Shown: piece by piece, positions 22,660-31,544 of the stretch
Layout of the letters: each line of letters begins with the position of its first letter
Numbering within the stretch: the stretch's first letter is position 1
Origin: an uncultured Prevotella sp.
GTDB lineage: Bacteria > Bacteroidota > Bacteroidia > Bacteroidales > Bacteroidaceae
NCBI GenBank assembly: GCA_900316565.1
Contig: ONDK01000023.1
Location: 1 to 32,491, forward strand
Length of the DNA stretch: 32,491 nt
Direction: 5' to 3'
Program-made: the position numbers and the translations under genes
The notes under the pieces: model-generated
What the model was told of the DNA's origin: nothing
Database searches by the model: none
What the model saw: only the letters and a program-made list of their open reading frames with translations

Positions 22660-24834
22660 ATGACGAAATCCGACAATCTTAAAGCATCACTTAAGAAAAT
22701 CTTCGGCTTTGACAATTTCAAAGGCGACCAGGAATCCATTATACGTAATCTGATGGAAGGACACGACGTATTCGTGCTCATGCCAACAGGCGGAGGCAAG
22801 AGTCTCTGCTATCAACTGCCGTCGCTTCTCATGGACGGTATGGCCATAGTAGTCTCGCCGCTCATAGCACTGATGAAGAACCAGGTCGATGCCATCAACG
22901 GCATCAGTGAGGAGGATGGTGTGGCCCACTATCTTAACTCATCGCTGAAGAAGTCGGAGATTGACAAGGTGAAAGACGACATCTCGTCAGGAAAGACAAA
23001 ACTGCTGTATGTCGCTCCGGAATCGCTGAACAAACAGGAGAATGTCGAATATTTCAAAACGGTGAAGATTAGCTTCTATGCCATTGATGAGGCGCACTGC
23101 ATATCGGAGTGGGGGCATGACTTCCGACCGGAATACAGGAAGATAAGGGAGTCGGTGGACCAGATAGGCAGGGCACCAATCATCGCACTGACTGCCACCG
23201 CCACAGACAAAGTGCGGACGGATATCCTCAGAAGCCTCGACATTGAGGACGCAAAGCAGTTCAAGAGCTCCTTCAACCGCCCTAACCTCTTCTACGAGGT
23301 ACGCCCGAAGACAAAGAATGTCGACAAGGATATCGTCAAATATATCAAGGAGAACTCCGGAAAGAGCGGTATAATATACTGTCTGTCACGCAAGAAGGTC
23401 GAAGACCTAGCGGAGGTACTGAAGGCCAACGACATAAAGGCGGCACCATATCATGCTGGTCTGGAGTCGGAGGTGAGGTCGAAGACGCAGGACGACTTCC
23501 TTCAGGAGAAGATAGACGTCATCGTTGCCACCATAGCCTTCGGTATGGGCATAGACAAACCTGACGTACGTTTTGTCATACACTACGACATCCCAAAAAG
23601 CCTCGAAGGCTATTACCAGGAGACAGGACGGGCAGGACGCGACGGACAGGAGGGTACCTGCATAGCCTTCTACTCTCAGAAGGACCTGAAGAAACTGGAG
23701 AAGTTCATGGAGAACAAGCCTGTCGCCGAGCAGGAGATAGGACGCCAGTTGCTGCAGGAGACACAGGCCTACGCCGAGTCGTCGGTATGCCGCCGCAAGA
23801 TGCTTCTCCATTACTTCGGTGAGGAGTATCCGAAAGACAACTGCGGCATGTGCGACAACTGCCGCAACCCAAAGAAGAAAATAGAGGGTAAGGATGCCCT
23901 CGTCATCGTCCTCAACGCCGTCAAGGCCGTGAAAGAAAACTTCCTTCAGGAGTATATCATCAACTTTGTAAAGGGCTTTGCCACCGACGACATACGCGCA
24001 CATCATCACGACGAACTCGACGAGTTTGCCGAGGGCAAGGACTACGATACGGCGATATGGAACCCGGTGATACGGCAGGCACTGCTGGCGGGATACCTCC
24101 GCAAGGATGTCGACAACTATGGCATCCTCAAGCTCACAGCCGCCGGAAAGCGGTACTTGAAGAACCCGACATCATTCCCTATCGTCATGGACGCCGTCTT
24201 CAAGGACGACTACGAGGACGAGAGCAACGACGGAGCCACATCGGCCCTCGACCTGCCACTGAAGAAGATGCTGGTAAGCCTACGACGCGACATAGCCCAG
24301 AAGAAGGAACTCCCTACCTATGTTATCTTCCAGGATGTATCACTCGACCAGATGGCAACGATGTACCCGACAACCATCGACGACCTGAAGAACATACAGG
24401 GCGTCGGCGAAGGAAAGGCGAAGCGCTATGGCAAGCCATTCCTGGAGCTTATAAAGAAATACTGTCAGGAGAACAACATCGTACCGCCGGAGGAGCTGCG
24501 CGTAAGGACTGTGGCTAAGAAGAGCAAGAAGGTAAAAATCATCACAAGCATAGACCGTCAGATACCTCTCGACGACATTGCGAATGCGGAGGGACTGGAC
24601 TTCGACGAGCTCCTCGACAACCTCGACGACATAGTATACAGTGGCACAAAGATAAACATCGATTACTTCCTGGAAGAATACTACGATGAGGACCAGGTCG
24701 AAGACATCTATGAGTATTTCAAAGAATCGGAGACCGATGATCTCGAGGCGGCATACGATGAGCTCGACGAGGACTATCCGGAGGAACTGATACGCCTTGT
24801 CCGTATCAAATTCATGTCGGAGATGGGCAACTAA
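22660..24834 (+). CDS. recQ: RecQ-family DNA helicase
   Basis: RecQ is a 3'-to-5' superfamily 2 helicase acting in recombination and stalled-fork repair. The 724-residue protein has Walker A MPTGGGKS (41-48; Lys47) and the DEAH box (143-146). Helicase motif VI is visible as QETGRAGRDGQ, followed by the zinc-binding set C377, C395, C398 and C401. An HRDC-like/HhH region with IQGVGEGKAKRYG lies at about 530-605. The final 100 residues form an acidic tail (about 620-724; DIANAEGLDFDELL onward) that probably contains a winged or HTH-like module, longer than E. coli RecQ (about 610). It follows clpX with 109 nt between. Confidence 0.95.
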   Translation: MTKSDNLKASLKKIFGFDNFKGDQESIIRNLMEGHDVFVLMPTGGGKSLCYQLPSLLMDGMAIVVSPLIALMKNQVDAINGISEEDGVAHYLNSSLKKSEIDKVKDDISSGKTKLLYVAPESLNKQENVEYFKTVKISFYAIDEAHCISEWGHDFRPEYRKIRESVDQIGRAPIIALTATATDKVRTDILRSLDIEDAKQFKSSFNRPNLFYEVRPKTKNVDKDIVKYIKENSGKSGIIYCLSRKKVEDLAEVLKANDIKAAPYHAGLESEVRSKTQDDFLQEKIDVIVATIAFGMGIDKPDVRFVIHYDIPKSLEGYYQETGRAGRDGQEGTCIAFYSQKDLKKLEKFMENKPVAEQEIGRQLLQETQAYAESSVCRRKMLLHYFGEEYPKDNCGMCDNCRNPKKKIEGKDALVIVLNAVKAVKENFLQEYIINFVKGFATDDIRAHHHDELDEFAEGKDYDTAIWNPVIRQALLAGYLRKDVDNYGILKLTAAGKRYLKNPTSFPIVMDAVFKDDYEDESNDGATSALDLPLKKMLVSLRRDIAQKKELPTYVIFQDVSLDQMATMYPTTIDDLKNIQGVGEGKAKRYGKPFLELIKKYCQENNIVPPEELRVRTVAKKSKKVKIITSIDRQIPLDDIANAEGLDFDELLDNLDDIVYSGTKINIDYFLEEYYDEDQVEDIYEYFKESETDDLEAAYDELDEDYPEELIRLVRIKFMSEMGN

Positions 24835-24872
24835 GGAACCTTCTTTCTTACAAGACGGCCGGACAACACCAT

Positions 24873-25298
24873 ATGAGAGAAGACAGTTCATACATGATTT
24901 CTGAGTCTTGGGGCGGTGGTCTGGCTACGATGCGGTCCGCAAACCATGATGAGACTACCGTGGAGATCCCCGCAAAAGTGGCTCACGATGGTTTTAAATA
25001 TAAGGTTGATGAAGTGACCTTTAACGCCTTTCGCGGTGACACTCGCTTGCAGGCGGTCATCATGCCCGGAGGTATCCATGTCATGAAGGATGCCTTCAAA
25101 AGCTGTCCGAACCTTAGAGACATATATATAAAAGGCGCACCTCCCATTATTGGTAATGAACAGTGGCCAACTGTGATAGAGGACGTCTTCGACTCCACCC
25201 ATTTTTCCACCGTACGCATCCATGTGCCTAAGGCACAGCGTGCAGCCTATGCCGCCTCACCCTGGCATCGGTTCCGGGACTATGTATGCTATGAGTAA
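24873..25298 (+). CDS. Minimal BspA-like leucine-rich-repeat protein
   Basis: This 141-residue protein resembles the last repeats and tail of BspA-type (LRR_5) surface proteins. It has TTVEIPAKVAHDGFKYKV, then FNAFRGDTRLQAVIMPGG, DAFKSCPNLRDIYI and finally IHVPKAQRAAYAASPWHRF, the usual end of such arrays. Full-length relatives are secreted and several hundred residues long, but this one has no signal peptide, so it is either a small intracellular variant or the 3' remnant of a longer gene. It lies 38 nt after recQ and could be read on the same transcript. No promoter box of its own is visible. Function unknown. Confidence 0.65.
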   Translation: MREDSSYMISESWGGGLATMRSANHDETTVEIPAKVAHDGFKYKVDEVTFNAFRGDTRLQAVIMPGGIHVMKDAFKSCPNLRDIYIKGAPPIIGNEQWPTVIEDVFDSTHFSTVRIHVPKAQRAAYAASPWHRFRDYVCYE

Positions 25299-25381
25299 TG
25301 AATAAAAAAATGTCATGATGAAAGTTCTGTGAACCTGATCAACACGAATAATTGAAAAATCAAAGGCTCATCCTGAGCTGG

Positions 25382-25858
25382 CTATCTTTTTTGCATCATC
25401 AGCTTCCTTGGCATCACTCTCTCTTGCAGCCACTGGAAGATGATGAACAAGGCTGGTACGAGGAAGGATACACTGATAGACCCGAACATGTTGAAGCGGG
25501 CAAGCGACTGCGGACCAGTGGTCGTGGTGAGACGCGCGAACTGTGTCACTGGAGCCATCTTGCCGTTGGCTAAGCGCACGAAAACCTGGCTGAGCGACTC
25601 CGCTGCGACCCGCTTGTCGGGTTCAGCTTGCATGGTGACGTTGTAGAGGCGCGAGAAGCGGTTGAAGTTGGAGATGTAGCTTCCGCCATAGTAGCCTTGA
25701 ATGGTCTGCAGAATCTCGTTGGGCGTGATGTCGGTGTCTTTCACCGTCATCGTTTCTGTCTTTGCAGTCGTGTTGTTCTCATCGTCAGCCGTTGGCTGCT
25801 TGCAGCTGCCCGTCAGTAGGATGGCGACAGCCACGGCAGCGGTTATCCTTCTGTTCAT
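25382..25858 (-). pseudogene. In-frame chimera of RND adaptor start and AcrB fragments
   Basis: The 158-residue frame has three unrelated parts. Residues 1-44 are a lipoprotein signal with lipobox TGSC (Cys19), then a Ser/Thr/Asp-rich linker ending KTETMTVKDTDI, which looks like the start of an AcrA-type periplasmic adaptor. Residues 45-131 match the porter domain of an AcrB-type pump (LQTIQGYYGGSYI, NFNRFSRLYNVTMQA, VRLANGKMAPV, GPQSLARFNMF). Residues 132-158 (LVPALFIIFQWLQERV) look like its final transmembrane helix. I infer two in-frame deletions that collapsed an adaptor-pump operon of about 4-5 kb to 0.5 kb. An intact promoter precedes it, so a short lipoprotein may still be made. It cannot pump. 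ATG 25858 is preferred to the upstream start at 25903, which lies inside the -7 box. Confidence 0.8.
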
Positions 25859-25900
25859 ATCTTTGTTTCCTTGTAATATAGATACCTGTATTAATGGCTG

Positions 25901-25908
25901 CAAAGGTA
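25901..25908 (-). promoter_or_regulatory. -7 box of the collapsed efflux gene
   Basis: On the minus strand TACCTTTG fits TAnnTTTG, with transcription from about 25894 and a 36-nt leader to ATG 25858. It shows that the original promoter survived the deletions. Confidence 0.6.
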
Positions 25909-25978
25909 CGATGAATATCCGCCCGAATGGTCTGCAATATGGCTGAAACGGAAAAGTAGCGCACTGAAGCGTGAGTGG

Positions 25979-26992
25979 CTATGGCCGACGAGGTGTCGTA
26001 TAAATGTCGTGCAATATCTTTTTGCCTACAGCCCGCCGGTAATGAGCCGGTTCATAGAACCAGTGGTAGTCGTAGAAAGTTTCGTCGGCAGAATAGTCGT
26101 GTACATGGTCTGTTCCAAATATCTTCTGTAATGCGAGGACATCGTTTCTGTTTATACGTTCCTTGTCGAAATTGGGTCCGATGACCCATTGTATGTCTGT
26201 ATGATGCTTTTGGCATATCCGCTCTATCTCCTTGAGAGCTGCCTTTTGCGGTGAGGCGATAGCGGCTGGTGCTTCATGTGGGTTATGAAGCTTGCTTTTT
26301 GCCGCCATGTCCATTTTCGTCCAGTATCGTTCGCCTTCGCTGGCTATTTCCTGTTCTTTGTATATCACCTCGTCATTTGTATATTTTTCGCGGGTAGGCA
26401 AGTTGGCGTTTATCACCTGTTGCCCTTTTTTGCTTATATGTCCCGTGGTGAGGTACTCCAAATACGGTATGAGAAACTTAGGCTGGAGAAATGTTTGAAA
26501 ATACAAAGCCTGATAGTTGGCCATGCTCTCTCCACTGACGTCTGGCGGCAGTACATGGATAAAATCGTGTGTAGTCTGTGTCTTTTCAAACATATTCCTT
26601 TCTGCAACCACTAAGAGGTGGTTGATGCGTTGCCCCGGGACGGTGTCCAGTGCCTTAAGTTTTGCCTCCAGGCTTCCTAGTCCCTCTGCGTTGCAGAACA
26701 TCCGGAAGGGGTGAGCGTCTATGTACTTGTTCCATTCGTGACACGAAAAAGCCTTAGTGCATGAAGTGCCCATGATGAAAGCATCGTAATGGCACTTTCG
26801 TCGGTACAGCTTGTACTTTTCCCAGCTGACCGCTCCCTCACTTTGCAGCACCCGACAATGGTCATAGTCGTTATAGGAACGTACTACCATGAAAGGGTCC
26901 TGACAGATGTAAAATACCAGTGATGCCAGCAGGGGAGTGCTGAGCAATAGACACTTGCCGTAGAATTTCAGTATATGATTTGTCGTCTTCAT
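25979..26992 (-). CDS. DltD-like/SGNH-type membrane-anchored protein
   Basis: This is a 337-residue protein with one N-terminal membrane helix (about residues 13-30) and an exported domain. A nucleophile-like motif FIMGTSCTK places Ser77 after the first strand, and near the C-terminus there is DYHWFYEPAHY (308-318), where E314 and H317 could stand for the Asp-x-x-His of DltD/SGNH enzymes. Such proteins work with MBOAT acyltransferases to move or position an acyl or aminoacyl group outside the membrane. It is the last gene of the dlt-like operon, 12 nt after the MBOAT gene. Similarity to classic DltD is weak, so the role rests on gene order and these motifs. Confidence 0.65.
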   Translation of the reverse strand: MKTTNHILKFYGKCLLLSTPLLASLVFYICQDPFMVVRSYNDYDHCRVLQSEGAVSWEKYKLYRRKCHYDAFIMGTSCTKAFSCHEWNKYIDAHPFRMFCNAEGLGSLEAKLKALDTVPGQRINHLLVVAERNMFEKTQTTHDFIHVLPPDVSGESMANYQALYFQTFLQPKFLIPYLEYLTTGHISKKGQQVINANLPTREKYTNDEVIYKEQEIASEGERYWTKMDMAAKSKLHNPHEAPAAIASPQKAALKEIERICQKHHTDIQWVIGPNFDKERINRNDVLALQKIFGTDHVHDYSADETFYDYHWFYEPAHYRRAVGKKILHDIYTTPRRP

Positions 26993-27004
26993 TATTGTCG
27001 TTTC

Positions 27005-28375
27005 TTAGAATTGTATATAGATGAAATTCTCCACTCCGAAAGAGCCATAGAACAGAATGATGAGCAAGACTGAGAAATACACCGTCCATCGTAATACAGG
27101 CCTTAATCTTTCGGTTGCAATGATTAGATTGTGTCTGCTGTTGGCATATTCTACGACAAGCATTACCAGTGTGGCTATGCCGAATACTATCCATGCCTGA
27201 TCGCTCATGCCCAGCCGGAGCTCTTTGACCGATGAGTCAAAACCATCGAAGAGGTGCTGGTAGGCATAGAACACATCGGATATCTTTGCAACCCGGAAGA
27301 AGAGCAGCGACAGGGCAAAGAGAATATACGTGCGGGTCATCATTAGGGCACCGCCGATGTGCTTTCCTAAGGACCCGTACCATTGCTCGCGTCTTTTTCC
27401 GAGCATGGCTTCCTCTACTACTAGTATGGCCTGGAACAGACCATAGCATGCGAACGTCCAGCCTGCTCCGTGCCATACGCCGATGACTACGAAGGTAACA
27501 AACAGCGACAGATAGACTCCCCAGCGTCCATAGCTGCGCAATGACGCGTTAAGTGGTGTGAAGACATAGTCGCGAACCCAAAAAGATAAAGACTCATGCC
27601 ACCGCCGCCACAGTTCTCCTGTAGACCGTGACACAAACGGACGGTCGAAGTTTGGATGCAGCCTAAATCCTAGCATGCGGCCCAGCCCCAGGGCCATGCA
27701 CGTATATCCGGCGAAGTCACTGTAAAGCTGGATGGGGTAGAGTAGAGTGGCTACTAATATCTGCATGCCGGTGGCATCACGCACATCGTTGAGCACAATG
27801 TCAAGGGATGGTGAGATGCGGTCAGCGATGACGACTTTTAGAAACACGCCCCATGCCACTAACTTCAGACCACGTGTGACAAGTGTGTAGTCGAAAACTC
27901 GTGCGGTCTTCAGCTGTGGCAGTAAGTCGCACGCACGCTCTATAGGTCCAGAGAGAAACTTGACGAAGAGCATCATATAAAGGGTGAAATCCACGAAGTC
28001 ATCCTCTGGCTCCTCCTCCCAATAAATCTCTATAAGATAGGACAGTGCCTGAAAGGTGTAGAAGGATATACCCAAAGGAAACAGTGGAAACCAGTAGCGT
28101 GCCACCAGCCAGAATCCTGTCAATGCGATGATGCCGGTCCATAAATATATGGTCCCGGCGCGGGTTCCCAAATTTGCGTGGATGATGCGTCCCCAGAAGA
28201 ATGTAAAAACGGTGATTGCTGAGGCGATAAGCAAGTATACCGGATGATAATATCCTATGAATACCATGCTTGCCACAAGCAGTATGGTATGTTGCCATCC
28301 GCGCTCCTGCCTGAGATAATACAGCAGAAATGTTATTGCCATGCAACATACAAACGGTATAGACAGAAATTCCAT
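27005..28375 (-). CDS. dltB: MBOAT-family acyltransferase (DltB/AlgI-like)
   Basis: This 456-residue polytopic inner-membrane protein is an MBOAT enzyme. PLGISFYTFQALSYLIEIY (about 106-124), FLSGPIER, RRWHESLSFWVRDYVFTPL (His260) and GVWHGAGW with the expected active-site histidine H302 are the conserved blocks of the AlgI/DltB branch. In Gram-positives DltB passes D-alanine from DltC across the membrane; AlgI acetylates alginate. The preceding carrier and adenylation genes favour the DltB role. It lies 34 nt after the carrier gene. The acceptor is unknown in an organism without teichoic acids. Confidence 0.88.
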   Translation of the reverse strand: MEFLSIPFVCCMAITFLLYYLRQERGWQHTILLVASMVFIGYYHPVYLLIASAITVFTFFWGRIIHANLGTRAGTIYLWTGIIALTGFWLVARYWFPLFPLGISFYTFQALSYLIEIYWEEEPEDDFVDFTLYMMLFVKFLSGPIERACDLLPQLKTARVFDYTLVTRGLKLVAWGVFLKVVIADRISPSLDIVLNDVRDATGMQILVATLLYPIQLYSDFAGYTCMALGLGRMLGFRLHPNFDRPFVSRSTGELWRRWHESLSFWVRDYVFTPLNASLRSYGRWGVYLSLFVTFVVIGVWHGAGWTFACYGLFQAILVVEEAMLGKRREQWYGSLGKHIGGALMMTRTYILFALSLLFFRVAKISDVFYAYQHLFDGFDSSVKELRLGMSDQAWIVFGIATLVMLVVEYANSRHNLIIATERLRPVLRWTVYFSVLLIILFYGSFGVENFIYIQF

Positions 28376-28409
28376 AATTTGTGGTGGTCGTTATTGTGGA
28401 TAGTGATGA

Positions 28410-28649
28410 TCAGCAGGCTTTCTTGATGATGGTGTCAATGATATCTCCCACGTTCTTCATTCTGATGATGTCGCGGAGCTTGAACTTAATACCCCACTGA
28501 CGCTCTATCTCGCTGATAATGGTCATATTGGTCAGCGAATCCCAGTTGTCGATATCGTCGGTTGTCATGTCGTCGGTAAGCTCGACGGGTTGGTTGAGTA
28601 CTACTTCAAAAATTCCAGAAAGTAACTCTCTTACTTCTTCTCTTTCCAT
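28410..28649 (-). CDS. dltC: DltC-like acyl carrier protein
   Basis: This 79-residue acidic four-helix carrier has the phosphopantetheine site Ser38 in DNWDSLTN (34-41). A stand-alone carrier of this size directly after an adenylation enzyme (9 nt) and before an MBOAT gene fits DltC, which carries D-alanine as a thioester. A fatty-acid ACP is unlikely because no fatty-acid synthesis gene is near and the DSL context is WDSLTN rather than LDSLDTV. Activation needs a 4'-phosphopantetheinyl transferase encoded elsewhere. Confidence 0.87.
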   Translation of the reverse strand: MEREEVRELLSGIFEVVLNQPVELTDDMTTDDIDNWDSLTNMTIISEIERQWGIKFKLRDIIRMKNVGDIIDTIIKKAC

Positions 28650-28658
28650 GATTATGTG

Positions 28659-30140
28659 TTATTTTATTAGTTCTTTAATGGCCTTTCGGTCTGTTTTGTT
28701 GTTCGCATTCTGAGGGAAACGCCCGATGTACACGACCCTTTCGGGAATCATGTATGCCGGTAGGTACTTCTTCAGATAGTCAATGAGTTGGAAACCGTTA
28801 TCATCCTTGCTCTCCACGGCCAGCACTATGCGCAGGGCGCTCTCCTCGCCGATGGTAGTGGCCACCACTGCCACCTCGTCATGATAGAAATGACGGGCCA
28901 CGTTCTCAATCTCGCTCAACTCGATTCGGTATCCTTGAATCTTCACTTGCGAGTCTTTTCGCCCGAGATAGATAATATTGCCATCGGACTGCCGGCAGCA
29001 TATATCACCGGTAAGATACCAGCGGACACCCTTGCACTCGAAAAACGCAGATGCATTCTTTGCAGCATCATTCCAGTAACCGGGTGTTAGCTGCCGCCCT
29101 GCAAGGCAAAGCTCGCCCACGGTGCCAGTGTCCACCGGTTGAAGGTTGTCGTCCACAATCATCGTGGAACTGTTCTTCATGTCCTGGCCAATGCCCACAA
29201 TGCCATTACGCTCAGCGATAGTGTCACCAATTTCGTAAGCCGTGCAGTAGATGGTGTTCTCCGTGGGACCATAGACATTCCACACCTTAGCCTGCGGAAT
29301 GCGCGCCTTCCATGCCTTCACGTCGTCGGCCAACAGGGCTTCGCCACAAAACAGCGAATAGCGCAGCGCGTCGGCCTCGAGCTCGTCCATATATGGGCGC
29401 AGATAGTGTATCACCGACGGAACCATCAGTGCCTCTGTCAGCTGATAGTCCTCTATCAGACGGCCTACTTCCTGCCACTTGACACAACCCGGTGTCACTG
29501 TATAAGCACAGGCACCGGCCACTAACGACGGCAGGTAACTGCCTACCGAGAGGTCGAAAGTGAGGTCGAACATTTGCAGACAGCGGTCTTCGCTGTTGAG
29601 TGCCAGTCCCATATCATGGATAGAATCGAGGAATGCCGACACATTGCCGAAGGTCACCGGCACACCTTTGGGACGCCCCGTGCTCCCTGATGTGAACAGA
29701 ATGTAGGCGTTATGGTCTGCGTTGAACGTGTGCCCGTTCTTTGAACATGTGTCTTCGTCCTCTTCCTCTGCAGTTGCGTTAATGACTTTCAGATCGTTGG
29801 CTGTAAAACTGCTGCACGGACTTGAATCGAGCAGAGTATTGATACCTACTTGGCGGATGATATCCATATTGCGGGCCAGCGGCTGATGGGGATGGAGAGG
29901 CACATAGCATTTGCCTTCCAGCCAGATGGCAAGAATAGAGGCATAGGTCATCAAGTCGGCATTGGCTACAAGGCCAATATATTCGTCAGCTGCAGTTTTT
30001 AATCTTTCCCTTACCTTCGATACGCAATGGGATAATTGTCCGTAGGTAAAAAGCTGATCGGCGATACAAAAGGCCGGGCGTGAAGCATAGTTCACGAAGT
30101 TATCCTGTATCTCTGTCAGAAAATCAATCTTTGCTTTCAT
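28659..30140 (-). CDS. dltA: DltA-like amino-acid adenylating ligase
   Basis: This cytoplasmic enzyme of 493 residues should activate an amino acid as its adenylate and load it on the carrier encoded next. Core motifs are FTSGSTGRPKG (149-159), FDLTFDLSVG (191-200), NVYGPTEN (288-295), YLTGDI (375-380), GRKDSQVKIQGYRIE (393-407) and the C-terminal catalytic Lys482 in NANNKTDRKA. Cys265 in LFCGEAL corresponds to the cysteine that shapes the D-alanine pocket of Bacillus DltA (Cys269), which supports D-alanine; other small amino acids cannot be excluded. The start is ATG 30140 because the promoter box at 30161-30168 lies downstream of the alternative start at 30179. It is the first gene of the four-gene operon. 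Confidence 0.88.
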   Translation of the reverse strand: MKAKIDFLTEIQDNFVNYASRPAFCIADQLFTYGQLSHCVSKVRERLKTAADEYIGLVANADLMTYASILAIWLEGKCYVPLHPHQPLARNMDIIRQVGINTLLDSSPCSSFTANDLKVINATAEEEDEDTCSKNGHTFNADHNAYILFTSGSTGRPKGVPVTFGNVSAFLDSIHDMGLALNSEDRCLQMFDLTFDLSVGSYLPSLVAGACAYTVTPGCVKWQEVGRLIEDYQLTEALMVPSVIHYLRPYMDELEADALRYSLFCGEALLADDVKAWKARIPQAKVWNVYGPTENTIYCTAYEIGDTIAERNGIVGIGQDMKNSSTMIVDDNLQPVDTGTVGELCLAGRQLTPGYWNDAAKNASAFFECKGVRWYLTGDICCRQSDGNIIYLGRKDSQVKIQGYRIELSEIENVARHFYHDEVAVVATTIGEESALRIVLAVESKDDNGFQLIDYLKKYLPAYMIPERVVYIGRFPQNANNKTDRKAIKELIK

Positions 30141-30160
30141 TGTAAATACATTTTTAATTA

Positions 30161-30168
30161 CAAAGTTA
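30161..30168 (-). promoter_or_regulatory. -7 box of the dlt-like operon
   Basis: On the minus strand TAACTTTG fits TAnnTTTG, predicting transcription from about 30154 with a very short leader before ATG 30140. Confidence 0.6.
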
Positions 30169-30470
30169 CGAAGGGTCAACCGCGAAATGATGAAAGAAGT
30201 TGCCTTAACGGGAAAAAACGCTTATGAAACGTAGAACTGTGTGGCTGAGACGTTGGTGATCACTCCTGACTTGTTTGCGACTACGTCCAAGCCACCGTTG
30301 ATGGGTGTTGTAGGCTTGTCTTTTCTTCATTTTTCGTTTTGCTTCTAACCCTAAGACGCAAAGCCTTTGTATATCCCCCATCCGAAAAGCAAAAAATATT
30401 TCGACTATTGTAAGAACCGTGAGCTAAATATAAAAAGTTACATAAGCATGGTCTTATTAAAATAAAGCAT
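30169..30470. other. Divergent gap between dlt-like operon and LytS/LytTR genes
   Basis: About 300 nt between the two outward promoter boxes contain no open frame of protein-like composition, no strong hairpin and no repeat that I can see. Any shared regulator sites would lie here but none stands out by symmetry. Confidence 0.5.
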
Positions 30471-30478
30471 TATCTTTG
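30471..30478 (+). promoter_or_regulatory. -7 box of the LytS-like kinase gene
   Basis: TATCTTTG fits TAnnTTTG; transcription from about 30485 leaves about 17 nt before ATG 30502. Confidence 0.6.
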
Positions 30479-30501
30479 CAACGTGTAATGATAATAGACA
30501 A

Positions 30502-31544
30502 ATGGTTAAGAACACCCGACACTCTCTTTTCTCGCTCCGCGACATGACGCTTTTTGCCGTGATTTGGTTCACGGCGCTGATGCTGAGCTATGTTTATTTT
30601 GATATCTTTGACCAGCAGTCGCTCTTCGATGGCAACTATCACTTGAAGAATTTCGTGTTCGATATCCTTTCCATGATGGTGTTCATTGGCGTGTCGCTGA
30701 CATTGAACCGTGTACTCATCCGCATTTAGAGCACTATCTGGGCAAACTGCTTCTCTACTCCTTGCTCCTCCTGGCCGCAAACACGATTATGGCCCTTATC
30801 TATACATCTATCGACGGCATCCCACAGCAGGAATCTTCCAAGTCCATCTATGTCTTTAGTCTCATTGCTACCTTTGTCTCTTCCATCCATGCCAACTGGA
30901 TATTCCAGCAGACTTACAGAAAAGAGGCCGAACGCCGCAACCGTCTTCAGATGGAGATGGTCAGACAAAAGGAACTAAGCCTTGAAACCTCACTTATGGC
31001 CCTGCGCAGTCAGGTCGATCCTCATTTTCTCTTTAACAACCTCAGTCTTCTCGATGACCTCATCGACAGTGACAGCGACGGTGCACATAGCTTCCTCGAG
31101 TGTCTGTCAAAAGTCTATCGTTATAAACTGGTCAACATGAACGTTCACCTGGTCAGCATAGAAGATGAGATGCGCATGCTCCGCGCTTACATTGCTCTGG
31201 TAAGGATCCGCTTTGGCGATGCGGTACGCGTGACTATGCCCGCAGAAGCACCTCAGGGCAGTATTCCTCCGCTAGCCATGCAACTGCTCGTGGAGAACGC
31301 CGTTAAGCACAACGCCCACAGCAAAAGTCATCCGCTCACCATCACCGTTAGTTGCGACGAAGCGTCCATTACTGTCGCAAATCCCCTGCAGCCGTTAGCC
31401 TCATCACAGACTTCCACAGGTGTCGGACTGCGCAATCTCCGCGACCGCTACACGCTGTTGGCTCATCAAGACATCATCATCCGCAACGATGGCACAAGCT
31501 ATGCGGTGACCATCCCTATCATCCATTCAACCACAAAACTATGA
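30502..31544 (+). pseudogene. LytS/YehU-family sensor histidine kinase, split by a frameshift
   Basis: The N-terminal part (30502-30729) encodes a membrane region with two helices and stops after VSLTLNRVLIRI. The other frame, open from at least 30723 and with its first ATG at 30789, continues HLEHYLGKLLLYSLLLLAAN, two more helices, a coiled linker and the kinase core. The phosphoacceptor is the His of VDPHFLFNN (codon 31023-31025) and the ATP-binding motif is LLVENAVKHN. The span is 1043 nt; one added base near 30723 gives 347 residues, normal for this family. A one-base loss is therefore likely, by mutation or sequencing error. If real, internal initiation could yield a kinase lacking the first two helices. 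The stop overlaps the regulator start (ATGA). Confidence 0.8.

Noticed and set aside
28410-28649. Fatty-acid acyl carrier protein
   Set aside because: It sits between an adenylation enzyme and an MBOAT gene, and its phosphopantetheine-site context is WDSLTN rather than the LDSLDTV of AcpP.
30700-30740. Programmed -1 frameshift in the kinase gene
   Set aside because: No slippery heptamer or downstream stimulatory hairpin is visible at the junction, so a simple one-base loss or sequencing error is more likely.
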